Source: Flavobacteriales bacterium
GTDB taxonomy: Bacteria > Bacteroidota > Bacteroidia > Flavobacteriales_F > PHOS-HE28
NCBI GenBank assembly: GCA_020854015.1
Contig: JADZGG010000319.1
Span: forward strand, 1 to 10,442
DNA length: 10,442 bases
Direction: 5' to 3'
Shown here: one piece after another, positions 1-6,299 of the stretch
Layout of the letters: each line of letters opens with the position of its first letter
Numbering within the stretch: the first letter of the stretch is position 1
The notes under the pieces: generated by a model
The model's database searches: none
What the model saw: the letters and a program-made list of their open reading frames with translations, nothing else
What the model was told of the DNA's origin: nothing
Program-made: the position numbers and the translations under genes

Positions 1-1143
1 ACGATCGCCGATCGCATGCTGGGGATCGTGTGCTTCGTCAGCACGCAACTGTTGGACGAGCAGGTGTGCGATGCCCTGGCCATCGAACGCGGTGCGCGCA
101 TCGGCCTGCGCTGGCGCAAAGGCCCCATTGCATTGATGAGCGCAAGGGGCGAGGCGGAAGTGCGCCGCATGGTGGGCGATGTGGCCAAGCGCTACGGCCT
201 AGCGGAACCGACGTCCATCGGCCCTGCGGCATGGGCCATGGAGCACGTAAGGTTGGAGGTGCGCAACGGCGTGGCCACCATCACCATGGACCGGCCCGAG
301 GACAACAACGCGCTGAACGAGGAGGTGATGGCCCAACTCGACGAGCGCTTCACCCGCGCCCTCGCCGATCCGCAGGTGCGCACCATCGCCCTCACCGGAT
401 CGGGCAAGGCCTTCGTGGCCGGTGCCGACATCAAGTTCTTCGTCACCCACATGAAGCGCGGCGACATCAACGCGATCGAGCGCTTCACGGCCTACGGGCA
501 GCAGGTGTTCCACCGCATCGATGCATCGCCCAAGCCGGTGGTGGCCGTGCTGAACGGCCTGGCCTTGGGCGGTGGCCTGGAGCTGGCCCTCTGCGCGGAC
601 ATCATCGTGGCGCACCCCAAGGCGGTGATGGCCTTCCCCGAAACGGGCATCGGCATCTATCCGGGGCTGGGCGGCACGCAGCGCACAGCCACCCGCGTGG
701 GCAAGGGGCTCGCCAAGTACCTGGTGCATACCGGCCGCATGCTCAACGCCGCCGATGCGCTGGCCATGGGCCTGATCGACGGCATCGTCAGCCATGACGA
801 CATCGACGCGATCCTGGACGGAACGCTCGCCCCGTCCGTGCACCGCATCGGCACACCGGCCGAACCGTGGAAAGGCATCGCGGCATTCTTCGAGCGCAAC
901 GGCATCGAAGAGCTCCTTGCCGGGAAGCACGGCGGCAACGGCATCGCACCCGCCGAGGTGGAACGGATCCTGGGCACGCTGCAACGCAAGGCCCCGCTTG
1001 CCTTGCGCATCGCGGACAAGCTCATCACCGATGGCCGTGGCTGCGCGTCCGAGCTTGAACACCTGCACACGATCTTCACTTCGTCCGATGCCATGTTGGG
1101 CCTTTCTTCGATCGGGAAGAAGGTGAGCTACGAGGGGAAGTAA
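1..1143 (+). CDS. 3-hydroxyacyl-CoA dehydrogenase/enoyl-CoA hydratase fusion protein, C-terminal part (5' partial)
   Basis: The reading frame is open from base 1 to the TAA at 1141-1143, so the gene begins outside the window. The first roughly 75 codons look like the end of a 3-hydroxyacyl-CoA dehydrogenase C-terminal domain (block GARIGLRWRKGP). From about the ATG at 238 a complete crotonase-fold domain follows. Counting from the ATG at 16, it shows the oxyanion-hole block GKAFVAGADI (130-139), GGGLEL with Glu189 and FPETGIG with Glu209. These two glutamates are 20 residues apart, as are the catalytic pair of rat enoyl-CoA hydratase (Glu144/Glu164). The protein should hydrate 2-enoyl-CoA and oxidise the 3-hydroxyacyl-CoA in beta-oxidation, in the cytoplasm. 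The dehydrogenase-then-hydratase order is opposite to E. coli FadB and is known from archaea and some Bacteroidota. It converges on the next gene with a 21-base gap and has no evident link to the Moco genes. Confidence 0.9.
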   Translation, partial: TIADRMLGIVCFVSTQLLDEQVCDALAIERGARIGLRWRKGPIALMSARGEAEVRRMVGDVAKRYGLAEPTSIGPAAWAMEHVRLEVRNGVATITMDRPEDNNALNEEVMAQLDERFTRALADPQVRTIALTGSGKAFVAGADIKFFVTHMKRGDINAIERFTAYGQQVFHRIDASPKPVVAVLNGLALGGGLELALCADIIVAHPKAVMAFPETGIGIYPGLGGTQRTATRVGKGLAKYLVHTGRMLNAADALAMGLIDGIVSHDDIDAILDGTLAPSVHRIGTPAEPWKGIAAFFERNGIEELLAGKHGGNGIAPAEVERILGTLQRKAPLALRIADKLITDGRGCASELEHLHTIFTSSDAMLGLSSIGKKVSYEGK

Positions 1144-1164
1144 GCGTACGTCCTGACCCTGGGC

Positions 1165-2229
1165 TCACGGTGCTGCGAAGCGCCGTGTACTGCGCGTCTT
1201 CCACACCATGATCCCCGCCATGCAGGCGAACATGCCCAGCATGGCGATCCCGTTGAGCAGGCCGAAGAAGCGGCGCGCCTCCACGGCAACGGCGAGGGTG
1301 GCAACGATGCGCCCCAGCAGCGTGAGCTGGAACAATGCCCACGGGATCCAGAGCCACGTTCGGAACGGGTTGTGCGGACTCCGTAGCACCCCAGGCAGGA
1401 TGATGGGGGCATGGGCCCACACCATGGAGAAGGTGAAGCCCAGGAAGAAGGTGTGCAGGTACAGGTCGTAGTAGAAGGGTTGCGCGCCGGCCAGTAGCGT
1501 GATCAGTCCATGGACCAGTAACCAGGTATGACCTACCAGCAGGCCGCCGCCCACGTAGCGGTGCATGCCGGGTTTGCGCACGCCCTTGCGGGCCATGTCA
1601 TAGCGCAGCAGCCAAAGTGCGATGGCCGTGGTGGACACGCCCAGCAGCAGCCGTCCGGTTCCATGGAATGGGAGGAGCAGCCCCGCGAAGTACAGCGCCA
1701 GCAGCACCCACAGCAACACCTTGGCGATGCGCGGCACGGGCAGGTAGCGGGTCAACTCCAGTCGTTCGCCCACGATGGTGAAAAGGAGGAAGGTGATCCA
1801 CCAAGGCGCGGCGGCAAGGACCGGAGCTCCCTGCCAGACCAATGCGGTGCCGATACCCCAGGACAGTGCACCGGCGAGCAGGATGTGCCAGTACGCTTCG
1901 CGATGATCGCGCATCTGCACCAGGTACAGGGCCACCAGTCCTGCGTTGCCAAAGAGCATGGCTGGCAACCCGGCGTTCGTGAAACCGGTCAACAACAGCA
2001 CCGTGCCTGCAGCGCACAACAAGGGGAAGGCCCGCCACCATGGAGCGGGCATCGTCACGGTGCGCTCCAGCACGATCAAGGTGCCCAACATTCCACAGGT
2101 CATCAGTATGCCGTGGTTCGCAGCGGCACTGAGCAGGGTAAGATCCCACCCCATGCGTATCCAGCCCCCGGTGATGCCTGCCAGCAGGGCCAGGGCGATG
2201 AAGGGCAGAGGCAGCAAACGCAATAGCAT
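1165..2229 (-). CDS. NnrS-like polytopic membrane protein (function unproven)
   Basis: This is a 354-residue, strongly hydrophobic protein with roughly 11-12 predicted membrane segments spread over its whole length. Histidines lie in or next to membrane segments: H39 (NHGILM), H115, H234, H240, H259 and H273, the last two within LHTFFLGF and WAHAPIILP, 14 residues apart. Size, topology and membrane histidines recall the NnrS family, haem-containing membrane proteins found with denitrification genes and linked to nitric-oxide stress. I do not recognise a diagnostic NnrS signature, so membership is inferred. It is the last gene of the Moco operon, 74 bases after the MORN-like gene, which suggests a nitrate-respiration role. 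The ATG at 2229 is preferred; an in-frame TTG at 2280 would add 17 residues that look polar and unlike a membrane start. No strong ribosome binding site precedes either start. The gene ends in TGA, 21 bases from the convergent fatty-acid gene. Confidence 0.8.
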   Translation of the reverse strand: MLLRLLPLPFIALALLAGITGGWIRMGWDLTLLSAAANHGILMTCGMLGTLIVLERTVTMPAPWWRAFPLLCAAGTVLLLTGFTNAGLPAMLFGNAGLVALYLVQMRDHREAYWHILLAGALSWGIGTALVWQGAPVLAAAPWWITFLLFTIVGERLELTRYLPVPRIAKVLLWVLLALYFAGLLLPFHGTGRLLLGVSTTAIALWLLRYDMARKGVRKPGMHRYVGGGLLVGHTWLLVHGLITLLAGAQPFYYDLYLHTFFLGFTFSMVWAHAPIILPGVLRSPHNPFRTWLWIPWALFQLTLLGRIVATLAVAVEARRFFGLLNGIAMLGMFACMAGIMVWKTRSTRRFAAP

Positions 2230-2303
2230 GGTGAAGTGGAACTGGTCGTGTTGGCGAGTGATGACCGCAAAGGAAAGCAACGCTCAAAAGGTCTGCGGAT
2301 GCC

Positions 2304-2705
2304 TCAATGCTGTTCCAACGCAGCGCTTGATACCGGCTTGTCTTCCACGTAATGGGTCACATGCACCTTCTGATCGCCCGGCGCATAAACCGTGTAGTCG
2401 CCGTTGAGGCGGTCGTTGCGGTAGAAGCCGGTGGTGAGCGTGTCCCCGTCGGGTGCGAAGGTGACCCACAGCCCTGTGCGTTCACCGCGTACGAATCGTC
2501 CCTGCATCTTCCTGTGTCCGTTGGGGTGGTACCAGGTCCACACGCCGTGGTTGTGCCCGTTCACCACGCTGCCGGATTGTTTCACCTGGCCGTTCTCATA
2601 CGTGGGTTGGCCGGGCCTGTTCAGGATGGTGTGCAACGCCACCGCGGACAGGATGGCGATGCTGACGATGATCTTGTGGCTGCTATTATAGCTGAACAGG
2701 GACAT
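2304..2705 (-). CDS. Small MORN/YwqK-type repeat protein with N-terminal membrane segment
   Basis: This 133-residue protein has a hydrophobic N-terminal stretch at about 11-28 (KIIVSIAILSAVALHTIL), likely a signal anchor or uncleaved signal peptide, followed by a repeat domain. The repeat has a period of 24 residues: G54-V-W56, G78-L-W80 and G102-D-Y104, with NG or DG turns at 62-63 and 86-87. This is the pattern of MORN-like repeats of the kind annotated in Bacteroidota as YwqK-family antitoxin. No partner toxin is visible, so a toxin-antitoxin role is not supported here. The domain probably lies outside the cytoplasmic membrane as a binding or scaffold surface. Its start overlaps the end of moaCB by 20 bases, so it is translated within the Moco operon. 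A longer frame reaching 2906 exists, but its extra residues are out-of-frame reading of moaCB. Function unknown. Confidence 0.75.
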   Translation of the reverse strand: MSLFSYNSSHKIIVSIAILSAVALHTILNRPGQPTYENGQVKQSGSVVNGHNHGVWTWYHPNGHRKMQGRFVRGERTGLWVTFAPDGDTLTTGFYRNDRLNGDYTVYAPGDQKVHVTHYVEDKPVSSAALEQH

Positions 2706-3621
2706 CTGGACCGTCGTGGGCTGCGCTCCGCATGATACCGAACAGGTGCAGCAGGGGTGGGAACAAGGCATCCATGCTTTCGGTGGCGCCCTTGGTGGAA
2801 CCGGGCAGCGCGAGTACCAAGGTAGTGCCGATGGTTCCGGCCAGAGCGCGGGAGAGCATGGCGTAGGGGGTGCGTGCCTGTCCGAAATCGCGCACCACTT
2901 CGGCAATGCCGGGGATCTCTCGTTCCAGCAACGGCCGCAAGGCTTCCGGTGTCACATCACGTGGGGAAAGCCCGGTTCCGCCAGTGAAGATCACCATGTC
3001 GCTGCCGCGCTCCACGGCATCGCGCACCTGCTGTTGGATATCGCTCGTCTCGTCGGGGATCACGGCCTGGTGTGCGATCCGCACTCCGCAAGCCTCCAGC
3101 TTGGCCATGATGGCCTTGCCCGCCTTGTCCTCCTTCTTCCCTTTGGAGATGGTGTCGCTGCACACGATCACCGTCGCCGTGAGCGCTTCCCGGTAGCGGC
3201 TGCGGAAGTCGCTCTTGCCACCTTTCTTTTCGATCAGCTTGATCGCGTGCAGTTCAATGCCCTTGTCGATCGGCTTGAGCATGTCGTACATGGTGAGCGC
3301 CGCTACACTGGCCCCGTGCATGGCCTCCACCTCGACGCCGGTGCGGTAGATGGTGCGCACCCGCATGGTGATGGTGATGTCCATTTCACCGAGCTCGAAG
3401 CTGCATTCGGCATGCTCGATGGGCAGAGGATGGCAATCCGGGATCAGCTCGTGGGTCTTCTTCACGCCGAACAAGGCGGCAACGCGTGCGCTTTCCAGCA
3501 CGTTGCCCTTGGGCACGGTGCCCTGGCGAACGGCGTTGATGGTCCGTGGGTCGCTTGCACGCACGATCGCTTGTGCGGTGGCACTGCGCAGGGTGGTGGG
3601 TTTATGGGTGATGTCGATCAT
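2686..3621 (-). CDS. moaCB: Bifunctional MoaC/MoaB molybdenum cofactor biosynthesis protein
   Basis: This 311-residue protein is a head-to-tail fusion. Residues 1 to about 140 are MoaC, cyclic pyranopterin monophosphate synthase, which turns the MoaA product 3',8-cyclo-GTP into cPMP. Visible MoaC residues are K54-K55 (KKTHELIP), H64 in CHPL, E97 and E99 (TGVEVEA), and D113 and K116 (MYDMLK), with the same internal spacing as E. coli E112, E114, D128 and K131. Residues from about 147 on are MoaB/MogA-type molybdopterin adenylyltransferase, with the nucleotide-binding block TGGTGLSPRDVTPEAL (213-228) and LPGS at 272-275. Together with MoeA this half would activate molybdopterin with AMP for molybdenum insertion. 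Fused moaCB genes are known in Bacteroidota. It lies 54 bases after moaE, and that spacer holds two perfect hairpins; GGAAAAG just before the ATG may serve as the ribosome site. The next gene overlaps its end. MoaA, which supplies the substrate, is absent from the window. Confidence 0.95.
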   Translation of the reverse strand: MIDITHKPTTLRSATAQAIVRASDPRTINAVRQGTVPKGNVLESARVAALFGVKKTHELIPDCHPLPIEHAECSFELGEMDITITMRVRTIYRTGVEVEAMHGASVAALTMYDMLKPIDKGIELHAIKLIEKKGGKSDFRSRYREALTATVIVCSDTISKGKKEDKAGKAIMAKLEACGVRIAHQAVIPDETSDIQQQVRDAVERGSDMVIFTGGTGLSPRDVTPEALRPLLEREIPGIAEVVRDFGQARTPYAMLSRALAGTIGTTLVLALPGSTKGATESMDALFPPLLHLFGIMRSAAHDGPDVPVQL

Positions 3622-3628
3622 CTTTTCC

Positions 3629-3645
3629 GGTGAGGTGAACTCACC
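3629..3645. repeat. Hairpin B in the moaE-moaCB spacer
   Basis: A perfect 6-bp inverted repeat, GGTGAG (3629-3634) and CTCACC (3640-3645), encloses a 5-base loop. On the transcribed minus strand it is followed by GGAAAAG and the moaCB ATG, so it lies immediately before the ribosome binding region. It may modulate moaCB translation or mRNA stability. There is no T-run, so it is not a terminator. Confidence 0.45.
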
Positions 3646-3657
3646 AAGGGCTTTGGG

Positions 3658-3673
3658 GCGAAGGGATCTTCGC
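3658..3673. repeat. Hairpin A in the moaE-moaCB spacer
   Basis: A perfect 6-bp inverted repeat, GCGAAG (3658-3663) and CTTCGC (3668-3673), has a 4-base loop and starts two bases after the moaE stop codon in the direction of transcription. The sequence after it on the minus strand is C-rich with no T-run. An mRNA processing or stabilising role is more likely than termination, because the operon continues. Confidence 0.45.
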
Positions 3674-3675
3674 TG

Positions 3676-4122
3676 TCAGTTGTTCTGTTTCCAAACGTGG
3701 GTGCTGTCCGGGAACAGCTCCTTGCCGAACACGGGCAGTTCCTTCTTGATGCGCTCCACCACGTAACGGGTGGCATCCATGCAGGTGTTCCGGTGCGCTG
3801 AAGAGGTGAAGACGAAGAGGCAGAGTTCACCGGCCTTCACGGTACCCAGACTGTGGAACACGTGCATGCAGGTGATCGGGTAGTTGGTAAAAGTGTCTTC
3901 GCGGATGGCGTCCATCACCGCATTGGCCATGTCGGCATGCGCGCTGTAATCGATGGCAGCTACGACCTTGCCTTCGATGGTATCGGCCCGCACCTGGCCA
4001 AGGAAGATGTCATGCGCCCCGATGTCCGTCTTCGCTTGGTGATGCGCGATGGAAGTGGCGATGCGTTCCGGTGTGATGGGACCGTCGATGAAAATGTTCT
4101 TGGTCTTTTTGGCGGTGCTCAT
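3676..4122 (-). CDS. moaE: MoaE, molybdopterin synthase catalytic subunit
   Basis: This is a 148-residue protein of typical MoaE length. MoaE converts cPMP to molybdopterin using the thiocarboxylated C-terminus of MoaD as sulfur donor, in a cytoplasmic MoaD2-MoaE2 complex. The family blocks HSLGTVKAGE (90-99), SAHR (108-111) and RIKKELPVFGKE (124-135) are present; lysines 126/127 and 134 match the region of the catalytic lysines K119 and K126 of E. coli MoaE. The C-terminus ends with a conserved-looking tryptophan (W144). The start overlaps the moeB-like stop as ATGA (4122-4119), so translation is probably coupled. A longer spacer of 54 bases follows before moaCB. Nothing looks broken. Confidence 0.95.
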   Translation of the reverse strand: MSTAKKTKNIFIDGPITPERIATSIAHHQAKTDIGAHDIFLGQVRADTIEGKVVAAIDYSAHADMANAVMDAIREDTFTNYPITCMHVFHSLGTVKAGELCLFVFTSSAHRNTCMDATRYVVERIKKELPVFGKELFPDSTHVWKQNN

Positions 4123-5195
4123 GCTATATGCTTGCTTGAGGCGAAAGCGGCCATACCGCCTTCGAGATTGAGGATCCGCAGTGGAAGCCCCGCCTTGTTG
4201 AGCAGGTCCATTGCGCGTTTGCTGCGGATGCCGTGTTGGCAGATCACCACCAAGGTACCTTCAGCGGGCAACTCGTCCAGCCGACCCAGTAGTTGGCCCA
4301 AGGGAATGCGCAATACGCTGGGCACATCCATGGCGGGTTCTTCATGGAGTTCGCGCACATCGAGCAGGTGGATGCGTTGTCCCTCGGCGAGCCATTCCAT
4401 CAATTGCGCGGCATCGATCGAGCTTCCAGTATCGCAATTCTGCTCGGGCATGAACGTGTGCAGATCGCTGGCGCGTGCCTTGATGACCTGTTCCTCGTTG
4501 CGCGCGAATGCGATGGTGCGTTCCTCCCACTGCAGCGGGTCGATCACCTTGAGTTTGCCGCTGAGGGTGGTGCCGATGCCAAGGATGATCTTCAAGGCCT
4601 CCGACGCCTGCACCGTGCCGATGATGCCCGGCAGCACACCGAGTACGCCGGCTTGCGCACAATCGGGGAACTCACCCGCAGCAGGCTGGTCCGGGCCAAG
4701 GCAGCGGTACGTTGGTCCGCCCTGGTAGTTGAGAACACTGACCTGTCCGGCGAAGCGATGGATGGAACCGTGAACGAATGGTATCCCCAACTGCACGCAC
4801 AGGTCGTTGATCAGGTAGCGTGCCATGGGGTCGTCGGTGCCGTCGATCACTACATCGTATCCAGCCGCGATGCGTGCCGCGTTGTGCCCATCGAGATGCT
4901 CGGGATAGGGCACGAGCTTCACATCCGGATTGAGCGCGTGAAGGCGTTCGACGGCCACCTCGGCTTTGTTCCTGCCGATGTCGCCTGCGGTAAAAAGCGT
5001 CTGCCTATGCAGGTTGGATAACTCGACGTGATCGCCGTCCACGATGCCCAAAGTGCCCACGCCTGCGGCGGCCAAGTATTGGAGTGCGGGACAGCCCAAG
5101 CCACCGGCACCCACCATGAGCACCTTCGCGGCACGCAGCTTCTGCTGACCATCGCGGCCCACATTGGGCAGGGCTATCTGGCGTGCATACCTCAT
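4119..5195 (-). CDS. moeB: MoeB/MoeZ-type (HesA/MoeB/ThiF family) sulfur-carrier adenylyltransferase with C-terminal rhodanese domain
   Basis: This 358-residue protein has an E1-like domain (about 1-240) and a rhodanese domain (about 255-358). ATP-binding features are VGAGGLGCP (28-36), DGDHVELSNLHRQ (53-65) with R64, K77 in GRNKAEVA, and D121 in DGTDDP. C179 in DCAQAGVLG matches the conserved cysteine of the E1 fold. The rhodanese active-site loop is CQHGIR, with C319. The expected role is to adenylate the Gly-Gly end of MoaD, with the rhodanese cysteine delivering persulfide sulfur to form the thiocarboxylate, as in MOCS3 and MoeZ. Three of the four MoeB zinc cysteines are missing: CxxC is TYRC at 162-165, and the later CxxC region reads RNEEQVIK. 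The gene sits between moaD and moaE with ATGA overlaps on both sides, which fits MoaD as its substrate. ThiS activation is an alternative not favoured by context. The symbol moeZ would fit equally well. Confidence 0.92.
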   Translation of the reverse strand: MRYARQIALPNVGRDGQQKLRAAKVLMVGAGGLGCPALQYLAAAGVGTLGIVDGDHVELSNLHRQTLFTAGDIGRNKAEVAVERLHALNPDVKLVPYPEHLDGHNAARIAAGYDVVIDGTDDPMARYLINDLCVQLGIPFVHGSIHRFAGQVSVLNYQGGPTYRCLGPDQPAAGEFPDCAQAGVLGVLPGIIGTVQASEALKIILGIGTTLSGKLKVIDPLQWEERTIAFARNEEQVIKARASDLHTFMPEQNCDTGSSIDAAQLMEWLAEGQRIHLLDVRELHEEPAMDVPSVLRIPLGQLLGRLDELPAEGTLVVICQHGIRSKRAMDLLNKAGLPLRILNLEGGMAAFASSKHIA

Positions 5196-5470
5196 CCGCC
5201 GGCGAAGGGTGGCAGGAGCGCGATCTCACGGGCGCTTTCCAGTTCCGTGTCATCGGTGGCCAGACGTTGGTCCACGGCCACCTGGTAGGTGGTATCGGCC
5301 AGTTGCGGCCAGCGTTCCTGTGCGGCTTTGCGCAGGTCCGCCACACGGGACCCCGGTGGCAATGTGAGTTGCTGTCGGGGTCCCCCGGCCCATTCGGCGA
5401 TCATGCCGAAGCAGATCAGTTCATGTTCCTTCAAGGTGCTTGGTTCGTTCATGGTCGTTGGATGCAACAT
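5192..5470 (-). CDS. moaD: MoaD, molybdopterin synthase sulfur carrier subunit
   Basis: This is a ubiquitin-like protein of 92 residues (86 if the ATG at 5452 is used). It ends in PPFAGG, the Gly-Gly tail that is adenylated and thiocarboxylated before sulfur transfer in MoaE. Other family marks are ELICFGMIAEW near the N-terminus, LPPGSRVADL in the middle and REIALLPPFAGG at the end. The start at 5470 is preferred because it overlaps the stop of the upstream transporter gene as TGATG; residues before ELICFG are not conserved in the family, so the shorter start remains possible. The end overlaps the MoeB-like gene by ATGA. It is the direct partner of the genes on both sides of its activating enzyme (moeB-like and moaE). 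Confidence 0.93.
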   Translation of the reverse strand: MLHPTTMNEPSTLKEHELICFGMIAEWAGGPRQQLTLPPGSRVADLRKAAQERWPQLADTTYQVAVDQRLATDDTELESAREIALLPPFAGG

Positions 5471-6210
5471 CAACTGACAAGAAGCTTGATGCCAGCGATG
5501 GCGAGCACCGAGGCAAGTGTACGCAGGAGCACCGTGTTGGTGAAGCGGCCGCTGCCGAAGTAGGCGCCCAGAAGACCGCCCGTGAATGCGACACCCACCA
5601 GCACGAACAGATCGGGGGGTAGGGTGAAACCCTGGCTCAGACCACCCGCAAGGGCGGCGGCCGAGTTCACCCAGATGAACGCTGCGGATACGGCGGCCGC
5701 CTCCTTCACGGTTCCCCAGCGCATGAGCAGGATCACTGGGCCCAAAATGATACCGCCACCGATACCGATGAGTCCGGAGAGGAATCCGATGGATGCACCA
5801 ACGAGCATCCCCTGCCACCAAAGCACCGGTCGCAGTCCGGGTCGTTCCGTACCGAAAACGCCCAGCATGCGCGCGATCGCCACGAAAAGAAGGACGCCCA
5901 ATATCTTGCGATAGAGCAAGGCATCCACCGTCATAAGTCCTCCCAGAAAGGCCATGGGCACTGAGGCGACCGCGAAGGCGATCAGCAGGCGCGGCCTGAA
6001 ATGGCCTTTGCGTGCGAACAGCAGGAAGGAAGCGGCGGCCACGAAGAGGTTGAGCACCAATGCCGAGGTGCGCATCGTATCCACCGGAAAGGACCACAGC
6101 GCCATGAGCATGAGGTAGCCGCTGGCCCCGCCATGTCCAACACTGGCGTATAGGAAGGCCACGACCGCTAGTAGCAGCAGGAACAGGGGCAGTCCTTCAA
6201 CGTCGATCAT
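5470..6210 (-). CDS. TSUP (TauE/SafE) family membrane transporter
   Basis: This is a 246-residue, very hydrophobic protein. It shows the two half-repeats of TSUP permeases: SVGHGGASGY at 23-32 and SGLIGIGGGIILGP at 145-158, each at the start of a bundle of membrane segments (about eight in all). TSUP proteins move sulfite, sulfoacetate or other small anions across the inner membrane. Position between moeA and moaD, with a TGATG overlap into moaD, says that it is part of the Moco operon. The substrate cannot be read from sequence: sulfite export, sulfur supply for the dithiolene, or another oxyanion are all possible. The ATG at 6210 is chosen over an in-frame TTG three codons upstream; AGGTG lies directly before it. 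An 89-base spacer separates it from moeA, so an internal promoter is possible, though none is clear. Confidence 0.88.
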   Translation of the reverse strand: MIDVEGLPLFLLLLAVVAFLYASVGHGGASGYLMLMALWSFPVDTMRTSALVLNLFVAAASFLLFARKGHFRPRLLIAFAVASVPMAFLGGLMTVDALLYRKILGVLLFVAIARMLGVFGTERPGLRPVLWWQGMLVGASIGFLSGLIGIGGGIILGPVILLMRWGTVKEAAAVSAAFIWVNSAAALAGGLSQGFTLPPDLFVLVGVAFTGGLLGAYFGSGRFTNTVLLRTLASVLAIAGIKLLVS

Positions 6211-6299
6211 CACCTGCAAGGGTAGGACATGGTTGAGTTTTCATTGCGGCACAATACCGCCAAGTTAATTCGACCGTGGAGCTAATGGTAAGATGTATG
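6211..6299 (-). other. moeA-TSUP spacer with a weak hairpin
   Basis: This 89-base spacer separates the moeA stop from the TSUP start and is less GC-rich than its neighbours. A small inverted repeat, GCGG (6246-6249) with CCGC (6257-6260) around a 7-base loop, can be extended by TTG/CAA with one bulged base. There is no T-run after it on the minus strand, so it is a poor terminator candidate. No convincing promoter was seen. It is the longest spacer inside the minus-strand block. Confidence 0.3.

Noticed and set aside
199..1068. Long open frame of 289 codons on the minus strand opposite the fatty-acid enzyme
   Set aside because: The plus-strand frame encodes clear crotonase motifs, and the antisense frame has no recognisable domain. 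GC-rich codon bias opens such frames.
1144..1164. Bidirectional terminator between the convergent genes
   Set aside because: The 21-base gap has no stem-loop with a T-run on either strand.
1528..2226. Open frame of 232 codons, rich in Gln/Gly/His, opposite the NnrS-like gene
   Set aside because: The composition is what antisense reading of a leucine/alanine-rich membrane protein gives; no motif supports it.
2706..2906. N-terminal extension of the MORN-like gene to 2906
   Set aside because: The extra 67 residues are a Pro/Cys-rich out-of-frame reading of moaCB; the ATG at 2705 directly precedes the hydrophobic segment.
2716..3633. Open frame of 305 codons on the plus strand opposite moaCB
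   Set aside because: It mirrors moaCB, has low-complexity composition with no motif, and the minus strand carries all MoaC and MoaB active-site residues.
3853..4728. Open frame of 291 codons on the plus strand opposite moaE and moeB
   Set aside because: It spans two well-supported genes on the other strand and is serine/arginine-rich without any family signature.
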